A stretch of DNA of 63,923 nucleotides from Alphaproteobacteria bacterium. GTDB lineage: Bacteria > Pseudomonadota > Alphaproteobacteria > Rhodobacterales > Rhodobacteraceae. Of this stretch, positions 26,741 through 35,870 are shown piece by piece. The stretch is taken from assembly GCA_024280735.1 (NCBI GenBank), contig JAJRPO010000016.1, positions 1 through 63,923 of the forward strand, given 5' to 3'. The notes beneath the pieces were generated by a model. It saw only the letters and a list, made by a program, of their open reading frames with translations. It was not told the DNA's origin and did not search any database. Each line of letters begins with the position of its first letter. Position 1 is the stretch's first letter. The position numbers were made by a program, and so were the translations under genes.

Positions 26741-28339
26741 GTGAAAAAAATCTTCGAAATTCCGATGTACCCCTATGCCCGCTCAACGGATCAGGACGCC
26801 TCGCCTCGCGCGCGCCATCCGGTGGTGATCATCGGGGCGGGGCCTGTGGGCCTTGCGGCCGCGATTGATCTGGCGCAACAGGATGTGCCCGTTTTGGTGC
26901 TTGATGACAATGATCGGGTGTCCACCGGATCGCGCGCGATTTGTTTTTCCAAGCGTTGTCTGGAAATTGCCGACCGCCTCGGGGCTGCAAAGCCGATGGT
27001 CGACAAGGGAGTTCTTTGGAACAAGGGCAAAGTGTTTTTTGGCGACCGCGAGGTTTACGATTTCAATCTGCTGCCCGAGGAAGGCCACAAGATGCCCGCC
27101 TTCATCAACTTGCAACAGTATTATTTTGAAGAATACATGGTGGACCGCGTCAAAGCTTTGCAGGCGGAAGGCAAAGAAATTGAAATCCGCGGCAAGAACA
27201 AGGTTGCCGCCATTGGCACTCATGACACGCATGTGACGCTGGAAATTGACACACCGGAGGGGTCTTATAACCTTGATGCGGACTGGCTGATTGCTTGTGA
27301 CGGGGCCGGTTCGCCCACCCGCCGGATGCTGGGCAAAGATTTTGTTGGTCGCGTGTTCGAGGATAACTTCCTGATTGCCGATGTGGTGATGGAGGCTGAT
27401 TTTCCAACCGAACGCTGGTTCTGGTTTGATCCACCGTTCAACAAGGGCCAATCAGCCTTGCTGCATAAACAACCCGATGGCGTTTGGCGCATTGATTTGC
27501 AGCTGGGTTGGGACATCGACAAAGAAAAAGAAATGAAACCGGAGAACATCATTCCGCGCCTCAAAGCGATGCTGGGCGATGATGTGGCGTTTGAGCTGGA
27601 ATGGGTTTCTATCTATACCTTCCAATGCCGTCGCATGGAAGATTTCCGCCATGGCCGGGTGTTGTTTGCTGGCGACAGCGCGCATCAAGTCTCGCCCTTT
27701 GGCGCGCGGGGCGCCAACAGCGGTTTGCAAGATACGGATAATCTGTGTTGGAAACTGAAGTTGGTGATAGATGGCAAAGCAGACGAGAGCCTGCTGGATA
27801 CCTATAGCGTTGAACGCGTTTATGGAGCGGATGAGAACATCCTGAATTCCTCACGCTCCACCGACTTCATCACCCCGAAATCAACTGTCAGCAAACTGCT
27901 GCGGGATGCCGTTTTAGACTTGTCAGAGGAAAACAGATTTGCCCGCCCGTTGGTGAATTCCGGCCGCCTGTCGGTGCCTTGCGTTTATGACGGGTCAAGC
28001 CTGAACGGACCGGATGAAGGGCAATTGCCCGAGTGCAGCCGTGTCGGTTCGGTTTTGAAAGATGCACCTTTTGAAGATGGCTTTTTGCTAGAAAAGATTG
28101 GTGGGAAATTTCAAATACTGGCAATAAATTGCGCGATTCAGCCTGTCACAACGAATGGGGTGACGGCAGAGGTGGTACAAATATCAACGCCTGACGAGGC
28201 TATGATCAGCGTTAGATATTTAGGCAAAGCAAAAACGGCGGTTTACCTGATCCGCCCGGACCAAGTGATCGCCGCCCGTTGGTTGACAGCGGATAGCGAA
28301 ACACTCACAACCGCGCTGAAACAGGCAATGGGAGGCTGA
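26741..28339 (+). CDS. FAD-dependent aromatic hydroxylase (MhpA/PobA superfamily) of the homogentisate operon
   Basis: 532 residues from GTG 26741, chosen because GGAGAG lies just upstream and the protein aligns from there; the open frame extends upstream only as overlap with the preceding gene. Motifs: VVIIGAGPVGLAAAIDLAQQ, the GSRAICFSKRCLEI segment, IACDGAGSPTRRMLG (DG motif) and VLFAGDSAHQVSPFGARGAN (GD motif). A thioredoxin-like C-terminal part follows. This class adds hydroxyl groups to phenolic rings. Its place in the operon suggests it makes homogentisate or a precursor from a hydroxyphenyl compound, an inference. Two bases precede DUF2783. Confidence 0.85.
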   Translation: MKKIFEIPMYPYARSTDQDASPRARHPVVIIGAGPVGLAAAIDLAQQDVPVLVLDDNDRVSTGSRAICFSKRCLEIADRLGAAKPMVDKGVLWNKGKVFFGDREVYDFNLLPEEGHKMPAFINLQQYYFEEYMVDRVKALQAEGKEIEIRGKNKVAAIGTHDTHVTLEIDTPEGSYNLDADWLIACDGAGSPTRRMLGKDFVGRVFEDNFLIADVVMEADFPTERWFWFDPPFNKGQSALLHKQPDGVWRIDLQLGWDIDKEKEMKPENIIPRLKAMLGDDVAFELEWVSIYTFQCRRMEDFRHGRVLFAGDSAHQVSPFGARGANSGLQDTDNLCWKLKLVIDGKADESLLDTYSVERVYGADENILNSSRSTDFITPKSTVSKLLRDAVLDLSEENRFARPLVNSGRLSVPCVYDGSSLNGPDEGQLPECSRVGSVLKDAPFEDGFLLEKIGGKFQILAINCAIQPVTTNGVTAEVVQISTPDEAMISVRYLGKAKTAVYLIRPDQVIAARWLTADSETLTTALKQAMGG

Positions 28340-28340
28340 T

Positions 28341-28535
28341 ATGGCTGATTTGATAACAACACCGAACATCCCGAATGCAGATGATTTCTATGCGGAACTA
28401 TTGGCCGCCCATGACGGGTTGGAAGATGCTGCGAGCAACGCCCTGAACGCACGGTTGTTGCTGACCCTGAGCAATCACATCGGGGATCGCAAGATACTGA
28501 GTGAAGCACTGGAAGTAGCCCGCGCAGCCGGGTGA
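28341..28535 (+). CDS. DUF2783 family small protein
   Basis: 64 residues, predicted helical: MADLITTPNIPNADDFYAEL and LAAHDGLEDAASNALNARLL are the DUF2783 pattern. It follows the FAD hydroxylase by one base, an arrangement that suggests an accessory or coupling role for that enzyme. No biochemical function is known. Confidence 0.85.
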   Translation: MADLITTPNIPNADDFYAELLAAHDGLEDAASNALNARLLLTLSNHIGDRKILSEALEVARAAG

Positions 28536-28545
28536 TTGCGGCAGT

Positions 28546-28572
28546 GGTGCGTGCAAAGCACGACACCCTACG
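28546..28572. repeat. Intergenic hairpin repeat, copy 2
   Basis: GGTGCGTGCAAAGCACGACA followed by CCCTACG lies between the homogentisate operon and the convergent phosphatase gene. Same 27-base frame as 21740-21766 with three substitutions, two of them a compensatory pair beside the AAA loop. Confidence 0.7.
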
Positions 28573-28577
28573 ATAAT

Positions 28578-29336
28578 TCAGATATTTCCGGGCGGCAGAT
28601 GTAATACATCTTGCCGCCCTTCTGCCATAACCTGCCAAACATCCGTTTCCCCCAAAACGATCGCCGAGAGCCGTTTGCCATAAGCCGCACCTGTATCGAT
28701 GTTGATCCGGTTGCCATAGTGTGTAACCTGATCAATCGGCGTATGGCCATGAATGATAATCTTGGCGTATGGTTCTGCCCAGATATGAAATGGCGCGCGG
28801 ATCCAGATCAGATCGTCCTCTACCTGTTGGTCCAATGGGACGCCGGATTTCACCCCTGCATGGCAAAAGAAATACTGCTGGTTTTGCCAAACGTTCGGCA
28901 AGCCTTCCAGAAACTGCAAATGAGTGTCGGGCACCGCAGCCAAGGTTTCTGCATGTAGCTGTTCCAGTGGTTTGTCTTCGAGATATTCAACTCCGTAAGA
29001 CAGCAATGTTTCGCGCCCGCCAAGACGGGGGTGCAACCATGTATAATCGGGTCGTAAAATCGGGTCGGCAGCAAAAGGATCACGCAAAAACACCGCAAAC
29101 ATCCGGTCGTGATTGCCCTTTAAGACCACCCAAGGTTTGCCCTGCGCCATGCCCTTGATCAAATAGTCGATCACCCCTTTGCTATCGGGGCGACGGTCCA
29201 CCAAATCACCAATGTGGATGATAACTGGATCCGTTACTTTATGCGCAGATATATCCGCATCAATAAAGTTGTGTACAGCGCGGAGTTGATCAAGGTCACC
29301 GTGGATGTCGCCAATGGCATAGACAGTTTGCAGCAT
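28578..29336 (-). CDS. PPP-type serine/threonine phosphatase / metallophosphoesterase
   Basis: 252 residues from ATG 29336, chosen for AAGGAACACC just upstream and because the motifs begin immediately (VYAIGDIHGD); an earlier ATG at 29384 has no such support. The metal-binding motifs are GDIHGD, IGDLVDRRPDSKG, LKGNHDRMF, a histidine in FCHAGV and HGHTPID. Such enzymes hydrolyse phosphoesters of proteins or small molecules. The gene is monocistronic and convergent with the homogentisate operon. Substrate unknown. Confidence 0.88.
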   Translation of the reverse strand: MLQTVYAIGDIHGDLDQLRAVHNFIDADISAHKVTDPVIIHIGDLVDRRPDSKGVIDYLIKGMAQGKPWVVLKGNHDRMFAVFLRDPFAADPILRPDYTWLHPRLGGRETLLSYGVEYLEDKPLEQLHAETLAAVPDTHLQFLEGLPNVWQNQQYFFCHAGVKSGVPLDQQVEDDLIWIRAPFHIWAEPYAKIIIHGHTPIDQVTHYGNRINIDTGAAYGKRLSAIVLGETDVWQVMAEGRQDVLHLPPGNI

Positions 29337-29634
29337 CGGTGTTCCTTGATTTTGTATCGTGACTTGAAAGTCGCTGGTCAACATTAGCCACTCAAATTCC
29401 GCATAACAAGAGCGGGGTGCATCTGTCGAGTTGAACCTTCTCGCTGCAAAATGCTGGTCAGCATCACCCCCAACAGCTCGGCTTTTGAAAAGAGCCCAGA
29501 GGGAGGGGCAGCAAAGATGTTACTAAAAATTGCATGATTATAAAAATTTGTAACACAAAGCTTGATTCGAATCGGTGCTTGACGCATAACCGACCAAATG
29601 GTCGACTATTTACGATACTTAAGGGATATGGAAT
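29337..29634. other. Intergenic region upstream of paaJ
   Basis: A 298-base gap between the divergent phosphatase and paaJ, increasingly AT-rich towards paaJ. It contains the palindrome GATTCGAATC (29565-29574), a candidate promoter TTGATT (29563-29568) with CATAAC (29585-29590) and the PaaR-type operator. A 67-codon minus-strand frame inside shows no homology and is not called. Confidence 0.5.
29587..29605. promoter_or_regulatory. PaaR-type operator upstream of paaJABCDE
   Basis: ACCGACC-AAAT-GGTCGAC, an inverted repeat (GACC/GGTC) about 30 bases before the paaJ start and overlapping the end of the candidate -10. The same ACCGACC half followed by N4 and GG occurs in the paaG-paaZ gap, so both are likely sites for the TetR-type PaaR encoded at 35871. 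Confidence 0.65.
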
Positions 29635-30837
29635 ATGGATGCATTAATCTGCGACGCAACGCGCACACCCATTGGGCGGTATGGCGGGGCTTTGTCTTCA
29701 ATTCGTACCGATGATTTGGCGGCTTTGCCAATTGCGGCATTGATGGCGCGCAATCCCGATGTGGATTGGTCCAGTATTGATGACGTGATTTACGGCTCTG
29801 CCAATCAGGCAGGAGAGGATAACCGCAATGTGGCGCGTATGGCCGCGTTGCTCGCGGGGCTGCCTGTGGATGTGCCGGGTATCACAGTAAACCGTTTATG
29901 TGCATCTGGTCTGGATGCAGTTGGCATGGCTGCCCGTGGCATTAAATCCGGTGATATGGACCTGGTGATCGCGGGTGGCGTTGAAAGCATGAGCCGCGCG
30001 CCCTTTGTAATGGGCAAGGCGACGGCGGCCTTCTCTCGCGCGGCAGAGATATTTGACACAACAATCGGCTGGCGATTTGTAAACCGCAAGATGAAAGACA
30101 TGTACGGCATCGATTCAATGCCACAAACCGCGGATAATGTGGCGGCAGATTACAATGTGAACCGCGCAGATCAGGATGCTTTTGCTGAACGGTCGCAGGC
30201 GCGTTGGGCGGCGGCCCATGCAGCCGGTGTATTCAAGGGCGAGATCACACCGGTGTCGGTGCCCGTGCGGCGCAGCGATCCGGTGATTGTAGATACGGAC
30301 GAGCATCCCCGTCCCGGCGTCACTGCGGATAAGCTGGGCAAAATGCGCGGCATTAATGGCGCTGATCTGACAGTCACCGCGGGCAATGCGTCCGGTGTGA
30401 ATGACGGGGCAGCAGCGTTGCTAATTGCCAGTGCGGCGGCAGCCGAGAAAAATGGCCTGAAGCCGATCGCGCGGATTGTCGGGATGTCGAGCGCCGGTGT
30501 TGCGCCGCGCGTGATGGGCATTGGTCCGGTTCCCGCGGTTCGCAAGGTTTTGGCGCGGGCGGGTTTAACCATAGAAGATATGGACGTGATCGAGCTGAAC
30601 GAGGCATTTGCAGCGCAGGGTTTGGCAACATTACGCGCGTTGGGAATGGCAGATGACGCGTCACATGTGAACCCGAACGGGGGCGCAATTGCGATAGGGC
30701 ATCCGCTGGGTATGTCAGGCGCGCGGCTGGTAATGACGGCGGCATATCAATTGCAACGCACGGGCGGGCGCTATGCCCTGTGTACCATGTGCGTAGGAGT
30801 TGGACAGGGCGCAGCAATGATTATTGAAAGGGTTTAA
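29635..30837 (+). CDS. paaJ: 3-oxoadipyl-CoA / 3-oxo-5,6-dehydrosuberyl-CoA thiolase
   Basis: 400 residues, thiolase fold. The nucleophile Cys is in [20 protein letters not shown], followed by [18 protein letters not shown]; the C-terminal half has [18 protein letters not shown], the His motif [18 protein letters not shown] and the second Cys in [13 protein letters not shown]. It carries out the two thiolytic steps of aerobic phenylacetyl-CoA breakdown. Three bases before paaA and first in the operon. It could equally be called PcaF; the context favours PaaJ. Confidence 0.93.
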   Translation: MDALICDATRTPIGRYGGALSSIRTDDLAALPIAALMARNPDVDWSSIDDVIYGSANQAGEDNRNVARMAALLAGLPVDVPGITVNRLCASGLDAVGMAARGIKSGDMDLVIAGGVESMSRAPFVMGKATAAFSRAAEIFDTTIGWRFVNRKMKDMYGIDSMPQTADNVAADYNVNRADQDAFAERSQARWAAAHAAGVFKGEITPVSVPVRRSDPVIVDTDEHPRPGVTADKLGKMRGINGADLTVTAGNASGVNDGAAALLIASAAAAEKNGLKPIARIVGMSSAGVAPRVMGIGPVPAVRKVLARAGLTIEDMDVIELNEAFAAQGLATLRALGMADDASHVNPNGGAIAIGHPLGMSGARLVMTAAYQLQRTGGRYALCTMCVGVGQGAAMIIERV

Positions 30838-30839
30838 CG

Positions 30840-31832
30840 ATGTATGCACAGATGGTAAAAACCGACGGGACAGGCGTTAAAGATCGCGCTGAGATGTCCG
30901 CCGATGAACAGGCGTTTCAGGACCGGATTGATCGCGGCGAAAAGATCGAGCCTAAAGACTGGATGCCGGATAATTACCGCCGCACTTTGATCCGCCAAAT
31001 CGGGCAGCATGCCCATTCGGAAATTGTCGGCCAGCTGCCCGAGGGTAACTGGATCACCCGTGCGCCTACGTTGGAACGCAAGGCGATTTTGCTGGCAAAG
31101 GTTCAGGATGAGGCAGGGCATGGACTGTATTTGTACGGTGCGGCAGAAACCCTCGGTGTGACGCGTGACGCGTTGACCGAGGACCTGTTGGCGGGGCGGA
31201 TGAAATATTCGTCGATCTTCAACTACCCCACCTTGAACTGGGCCGATATGGGCGCGGTTGGCTGGCTGGTGGATGGCGCGGCAATCATCAATCAAGTGGC
31301 TTTGCAGCGCACATCTTACGGCCCCTATGCCCGCGCGATGGTGCGTATTTGCAAGGAAGAAAGCTTTCATGCCCGCCAAGGTTTTCACATTATGATGAAG
31401 ATGGCGCGCGGTACAAAAGAGCAAAAGGCAATGGCGCAAGACGCGCTCAATCGCCTTTGGTATCCGGTACTGATGATGTTTGGCCCGTCAGACAAAGACA
31501 GCGTTCATACGGCGCAATCCATGGCTTGGAAAATCAAGATGGATACCAATGACGAGCTGCGCCAAAAGTTCGTTGATCAGACAGTACAGCAAATCGAGTA
31601 TCTGGGGCTGGAACTGCCGGACCCAAATACCAAATGGAACGATGAAACGGGGCAGTATGACTACAGCGACCCCGACTGGACCGAGTTTTTTGACGTGATC
31701 AAAGGCAATGGCCCATGCAATGTGGACCGTTTGGCGGCGCGCAACAAAGCTTGGGACGATGGCAAATGGGTGCGCGACGGGTTGATGGCCCATGCCGCGA
31801 AAAAAACAGCCGCCAAATTGGCAGCGGAATAG
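30840..31832 (+). CDS. paaA: Phenylacetyl-CoA epoxidase subunit A (catalytic)
   Basis: 330 residues, di-iron monooxygenase subunit. [20 protein letters not shown] and the later [20 protein letters not shown] carry the Glu/His metal ligands in a four-helix bundle. With PaaC as its structural partner it epoxidises phenylacetyl-CoA to 1,2-epoxyphenylacetyl-CoA. It lies in paaABCDE with short gaps. Confidence 0.97.
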   Translation: MYAQMVKTDGTGVKDRAEMSADEQAFQDRIDRGEKIEPKDWMPDNYRRTLIRQIGQHAHSEIVGQLPEGNWITRAPTLERKAILLAKVQDEAGHGLYLYGAAETLGVTRDALTEDLLAGRMKYSSIFNYPTLNWADMGAVGWLVDGAAIINQVALQRTSYGPYARAMVRICKEESFHARQGFHIMMKMARGTKEQKAMAQDALNRLWYPVLMMFGPSDKDSVHTAQSMAWKIKMDTNDELRQKFVDQTVQQIEYLGLELPDPNTKWNDETGQYDYSDPDWTEFFDVIKGNGPCNVDRLAARNKAWDDGKWVRDGLMAHAAKKTAAKLAAE

Positions 31833-31842
31833 GAGAATTAAC

Positions 31843-32127
31843 ATGAAAAACGAATGGCCCCTCTGGGAAGTTTTTATTCGCGGTCAACATGGTTTAAGCC
31901 ATCGGCATTTCGGATCGTTACATGCTCCAGATGCAGAAATGGCAATCAAGAATGCGCGCGATGTATACACGCGGCGCAATGAAGGCGTCAGCATTTGGGT
32001 AGTGGAAGCTGTGAATGTGTCCGCGTCCTCCCCCGAAGATAAAGGCGCGTTTTATGAGCCGTCAAATTCCAAGGTTTACCGTCACCCGACGTTCTTTGAT
32101 ATTCCCGACGAAGTGGGGTCAATGTAA
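31843..32127 (+). CDS. paaB: Phenylacetyl-CoA epoxidase subunit B
   Basis: 94 residues from ATG 31843, preceded by AGGAG; a longer upstream frame overlaps paaA and is not used. MKNEWPLWEVFIRGQHGLSH, HRHFGSLHAPDAEMAIKNAR and EGVSIWVVEA are the PaaB pattern. PaaB bridges PaaAC heterodimers. The stop codon shares one base with the paaC start (TAATG). Confidence 0.96.
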   Translation: MKNEWPLWEVFIRGQHGLSHRHFGSLHAPDAEMAIKNARDVYTRRNEGVSIWVVEAVNVSASSPEDKGAFYEPSNSKVYRHPTFFDIPDEVGSM

Positions 32128-32882
32128 TGGACAAAGATCTGTTTCAATATCTGCTACGCCTTGGCGACAACACGTTGGTTTTGGGGCATCGGGTATCCGA
32201 GTGGTGCGGCCATGCGCCAGTGCTGGAGGAGGACATCGCGCTGGCCAATACGGCGCTTGATCTGATCGGCCAAACGCAACTTTGGCTGGGCCTGGCGGCA
32301 GAGGTAGAAGGTGCTGGCCGTGACGCGGACAAGCTGGCAATGCTGCGCGACATCTGGGGTTTCCGCAATCTGCTGTTGGTGGAATTGCCGAATGGAGATT
32401 TTGGCCGTACTTTGATGCGTCAGTTTCTGTTTGATGCTTGGCAGGTGATTAATCTGGGGCGGTTGATGAAATCGTCTGACCCACGGGTTGCCGAGATTGC
32501 CGCCAAGGCCAGCAAAGAAGCGGCCTATCACGTTGAGCGCTCTGCCGACACGGTTGTGGGTTTGGGTGATGGCACCGCTGAAAGCCATGCACGGATGCAG
32601 GCAGCGCTGGAATACCTTTGGCCTTATGTGGGCGAGATGTTTGTCGGTGATGACGTGGACGCAGCGCTTGTTGCGGCAGGGGTTGTGCCCGATCCGGCCA
32701 GTTTGCGCGAAGAATACGATGCTTTCGTTGGCCGCATATTTGCAACAGCAACCTTGGAAATGCCCGAGAGTCGTTTCACCCATAAGGGGGGTAAAAACGG
32801 CGCGTTTCACACGGAACACCTAGGCCATATGCTGTGTTCAATGCAATGGTTGCAGCGTGCATATCCAGGGGCAAGCTGGTAG
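32127..32882 (+). CDS. paaC: Phenylacetyl-CoA epoxidase subunit C (structural)
   Basis: 251 residues, ferritin-like fold without the complete di-iron ligand set. LGHRVSEWCGHAPVLEEDIA, ALDLIGQTQLWLGLAAEVEG and HTEHLGHMLCSMQWLQRAYP are recognisable. It forms the heterodimer with PaaA and stabilises it. Start overlaps the paaB stop by one base. Confidence 0.96.
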   Translation: MDKDLFQYLLRLGDNTLVLGHRVSEWCGHAPVLEEDIALANTALDLIGQTQLWLGLAAEVEGAGRDADKLAMLRDIWGFRNLLLVELPNGDFGRTLMRQFLFDAWQVINLGRLMKSSDPRVAEIAAKASKEAAYHVERSADTVVGLGDGTAESHARMQAALEYLWPYVGEMFVGDDVDAALVAAGVVPDPASLREEYDAFVGRIFATATLEMPESRFTHKGGKNGAFHTEHLGHMLCSMQWLQRAYPGASW

Positions 32883-32884
32883 CA

Positions 32885-33343
32885 ATGCAGCCCTCAATCG
32901 ATCAAATCTGGAAGTGGCTGGACGGGGTTCCTGACCCGGAAATTCCGGTGATCTCGTTGGTTGATCTGGGCATCATCCGTGGTGTTTCGTGGCAGGGTGA
33001 CACGCTAGAAGTCGCTGTGACGCCGACTTATTCCGGCTGCCCCGCGACTGCGATCATCAATCTGGATATTGAAACCGCCCTGCGCGGCCATGGCATTGAG
33101 CGGCTGGAACTGAAACGCCAGCTGTCACCACCCTGGACTACCAATTGGCTGACTGACAAAGGGCGTGCGGCCCTAGAGGAATACGGCATTGCCCCACCCA
33201 CGGCGGCGGGGGGGCCAAAGCGTTGCCCGCAATGCGGCAGCGAAGACCTGAAAAAAGTGAGCCAGTTCGGCTCAACCCCCTGCAAGGCAGCTTGGCGGTG
33301 TAACGATTGCCTCGAGCCTTTCGACTATTTTAAATGCATCTAA
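32885..33343 (+). CDS. paaD: Phenylacetyl-CoA epoxidase assembly protein PaaD
   Basis: 152 residues from ATG 32885, two bases after the paaC stop; upstream in-frame codons overlap paaC. The MIP18/DUF59-like part has VPDPEIPVISLVDLGIIRGV and TPTYSGCPATAIINLDIETA with the conserved Cys. A C-terminal zinc-ribbon-like segment holds four cysteines, CPQCGSEDL and CNDC. PaaD is needed for Fe-S or di-iron assembly of the epoxidase system. Confidence 0.95.
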   Translation: MQPSIDQIWKWLDGVPDPEIPVISLVDLGIIRGVSWQGDTLEVAVTPTYSGCPATAIINLDIETALRGHGIERLELKRQLSPPWTTNWLTDKGRAALEEYGIAPPTAAGGPKRCPQCGSEDLKKVSQFGSTPCKAAWRCNDCLEPFDYFKCI

Positions 33344-33353
33344 GGAGCGCGCT

Positions 33354-34415
33354 ATGGCCCGTTTTCACGACCTGACAGTGACCGACATCCACAAAACCAT
33401 CCGCGACGCAGTCGTGGTGACGTTGAAACCTGACACACCGGATGATTTTGATTTCACACCCGGCCAGTACCTGACCTTCAAGCATGATTTTGAAGGCGAG
33501 GAGCTGCGGCGCAATTATTCGATCTGTGCGGGCAAAGATGATGGCATTTTGCAGATTGGCATCAAACGGGTTGATGGCGGCACGTTTTCCACATGGGCCA
33601 ACACGGATTTGCAAGTAGGTGACACGCTGCAAGCGATGCCGCCACAGGGGCGGTTTCATACACCGAACGAGGCTGGCACGGGCAAGAATTATTTGGGGTT
33701 TGCTGGCGGATCCGGTATCACACCTGTTCTGTCGATCCTGAAAACCGTTCTGAAACGCGAAATGGACAGCAGTTTCACGCTTGTCTATGCCAATCGCGGG
33801 GTTAATTCGATCATGTTCCGCGAGGAGCTGGAAGACCTGAAAAACACCTACATGGGACGGTTCAACGTGATTCATGTGTTAGAGAGCGACACGCAAGAGG
33901 CTGATCTGTTTACGGGACGTGTGGACGCGGAGAAATGCAAAACCCTATTTGCCAAATGGATCGATATTGCCAGCGTTGACACCGCCTATATTTGCGGTCC
34001 AAAACCAATGATGCTGACGATCAGCGCGGCGCTGAAAGACCATGGTTTAAGCAAAGAACAGATCAAATTTGAACTGTTCGGCGCAGAGCAACAGGGCCGA
34101 GCCAAGAGCAAAGCCGAAGTGGTTGCGAATGCCCGCGCTGTAGGGGCCGAAGCATCGATTATCATAGACGGTACGGCGCGCTCTGTAACGATTGCAAAAG
34201 GTCAAACCCTTCTGGAAGCTGCCCTTGCCCACGATCTAGACGCGCCCTTTGCCTGTCGCGCAGGGGTCTGTTCCACTTGTAAATGCAAGGTGCTGGAAGG
34301 CGAAGTAGACATGCGCGCCAATCATGCCTTGGAGGATTACGAAGTCGAGCAGGGCTATGTGCTGAGCTGCCAGAGCGTTCCGGTGTCGGCAACCGTTGTG
34401 GTGGAATACGAGTAA
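33354..34415 (+). CDS. paaE: Phenylacetyl-CoA epoxidase reductase subunit E
   Basis: 353 residues. FAD domain with the RNYSICAG motif, NAD-binding domain with GFAGGSGITPVLSILKTVLK and TAYICGPKPMMLTI, and a C-terminal plant-type [2Fe-2S] domain: CRAGVCSTCKCKVLEG with a distant fourth Cys in YVLSCQS. It passes electrons from NADPH to PaaA. It ends four bases from the opposing DUF3616 gene; no terminator is seen between. Confidence 0.97.
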   Translation: MARFHDLTVTDIHKTIRDAVVVTLKPDTPDDFDFTPGQYLTFKHDFEGEELRRNYSICAGKDDGILQIGIKRVDGGTFSTWANTDLQVGDTLQAMPPQGRFHTPNEAGTGKNYLGFAGGSGITPVLSILKTVLKREMDSSFTLVYANRGVNSIMFREELEDLKNTYMGRFNVIHVLESDTQEADLFTGRVDAEKCKTLFAKWIDIASVDTAYICGPKPMMLTISAALKDHGLSKEQIKFELFGAEQQGRAKSKAEVVANARAVGAEASIIIDGTARSVTIAKGQTLLEAALAHDLDAPFACRAGVCSTCKCKVLEGEVDMRANHALEDYEVEQGYVLSCQSVPVSATVVVEYE

Positions 34416-34418
34416 GCG

Positions 34419-35462
34419 TTATTCGTCCATTTGCACCGTATATTGATGTGGCCCGCCGTTTGCAGGGCCATCGAAAAACACCGTAATCGACAGGCTGTTC
34501 GGGGATTGTTCGGCGTTTGGGGTAAGGATAAGCCCCTCTGCCTTCCATTTGGGGTTTGGCAAGGCCAATTCTCCCAGATAGTCAGTTGATGACCTGCCGG
34601 GCCGCCAGAAGTGCAAGGCGAAGGGATTGCCTGTGTGGGGGCTGTCCTCGCGGCATTTCCCTTTGCCATCCCGACCACCTACGCCTGCGTTTCCGGTGAG
34701 CAGCATTATGCCGCCCTCAATTGTTTCCATGCCACGAATGCCAAGACCAGGTGGGCCGTTTAGGGTGATGGCGTGTAGTTTTGCGTCACTGAAATCAGCT
34801 TGTCGCAAGGCGTCCAATTCGATTGCTAAAACCAGCGCTTGATTTTCTGTTCCAGTGACAAAGGGCGCACGGAATCCGAAGTAGACGGTTGAGTTGAATA
34901 TTGCCACGGCCTCGATGTTCAAACCGTTTTGCTGCAACGGGGTATCGGCGAAATGGTTAAGGATGGGGAAGCGTTCAAAGGCTGGTTGCAGGGAAACCGG
35001 CGCGGTGTCAAACGGGGTTCCGCTGTCGATGTTTTCGGTGACAACTTCGGAGACAAACACATTCCAGTTGTGCGGGCGGGGCTTACATTTCTTGCGCGCC
35101 CAAGAATGCGAGCCAACGGCGATGAGGGTATCATCAACCGAAGCCAACGCCTCTATGTCAAAATCTTTCCGCTCGGATTTTATCTTGTTCTTGGTTTTGG
35201 CCAGATACAGACGTCCACCAATCTGCATGATGCCATCCACAAGCGTAAACTGCTGGATAAACCGCGTCTCGTCCGAGGCGGCAAAGCAAGTGCCGGATTG
35301 CAGGCAAGTTGCGCCGCTGATATTGGTTGCAATAACGCGGCCCGATTTTGTGAACTCGTCAAATTGGCGCCCAGAGGCCACGGATACCGGTGTGCCGATC
35401 AGCGGTGCCGCTTGCACCATCGGGCCGACAAGACACAGAAATAGCGGGAATAATAACCTCAA
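34419..35462 (-). CDS. DUF3616 domain secreted protein
   Basis: 347 residues with a signal peptide (MRLLFPLFLCLVGPMVQAAP, cleavage after VQA). The rest is beta-rich, propeller-like: DFDIEALASVDDTLIAVGSH, NGLNIEAVAIFNSTVYFGFR and GIRGMETIEGGIMLLTGNAG are the repeated strands of DUF3616, whose function is unknown. It is probably periplasmic. It lies downstream of paaR and the CHMI-like gene in the same direction, but a metabolic link to phenylacetate is not evident. Confidence 0.8.
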   Translation of the reverse strand: MRLLFPLFLCLVGPMVQAAPLIGTPVSVASGRQFDEFTKSGRVIATNISGATCLQSGTCFAASDETRFIQQFTLVDGIMQIGGRLYLAKTKNKIKSERKDFDIEALASVDDTLIAVGSHSWARKKCKPRPHNWNVFVSEVVTENIDSGTPFDTAPVSLQPAFERFPILNHFADTPLQQNGLNIEAVAIFNSTVYFGFRAPFVTGTENQALVLAIELDALRQADFSDAKLHAITLNGPPGLGIRGMETIEGGIMLLTGNAGVGGRDGKGKCREDSPHTGNPFALHFWRPGRSSTDYLGELALPNPKWKAEGLILTPNAEQSPNSLSITVFFDGPANGGPHQYTVQMDE

Positions 35463-35475
35463 TTTTACACACCTG

Positions 35476-35817
35476 TTATAGCAGCCGTTTCTTATAGGCT
35501 TGGGTGTTCATATCACGAATATCCACACTGACGCTAGAAACCTGCGCAAGATATTTCGTAAGATTTTCCCGCAGCAGCAAAGCTAGCTGTTCTTTCTGCG
35601 CATTTGTGCGCCCGGCCAGCAAGAAAACCGTGACATGTAAGAAATCCTCACCAGAGTTGGGCATACGGTAGTGGTCATAGGCGCGCGCGCGGACCTTGAT
35701 GTCGACAGCTTGCATCACGCCACTTGCAACACCACTATCAAAGGCGATTTGCATCACTTTGGGGATGTCATAATTCTGTTCGATGCTGCGGGCGTATTCA
35801 ATAACAAAATGCGGCAA
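35476..35817 (-). CDS. 5-carboxymethyl-2-hydroxymuconate isomerase family protein, TTG start
   Basis: 113 residues from TTG 35817. This start gives MPHFVIEYARSIEQ: after Met removal Pro is residue 1, the catalytic base of CHMI in the tautomerase superfamily. An ATG four codons upstream (35829) would place Pro internally and has its Shine-Dalgarno AAGGA abutting the ATG, while GGAG is correctly spaced for TTG. Other CHMI features are DIKVRARAYDHYRMP and DFLHVTVFLLAGRTNAQKEQ. CHMI (HpaF) acts in homoprotocatechuate breakdown, of which no other gene is seen here; a different substrate is possible. Lies between paaR and DUF3616. Confidence 0.85.
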   Translation of the reverse strand: MPHFVIEYARSIEQNYDIPKVMQIAFDSGVASGVMQAVDIKVRARAYDHYRMPNSGEDFLHVTVFLLAGRTNAQKEQLALLLRENLTKYLAQVSSVSVDIRDMNTQAYKKRLL

Positions 35818-35870
35818 GGGGCTCTCCATTCCTTAAAAACTGGGGGGGCTAACATAGTCTGCGGTGGGTT

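Noticed and set aside
29565-29574. GATTCGAATC, resembling a tRNA T-arm
   Set aside because: No acceptor stem, anticodon arm or CCA end can be built around it; it is a short palindrome, possibly regulatory.
29384-29587. 67-codon minus-strand frame before paaJ
   Set aside because: No homology, no ribosome binding site, and it overlaps the paaJ operator region.
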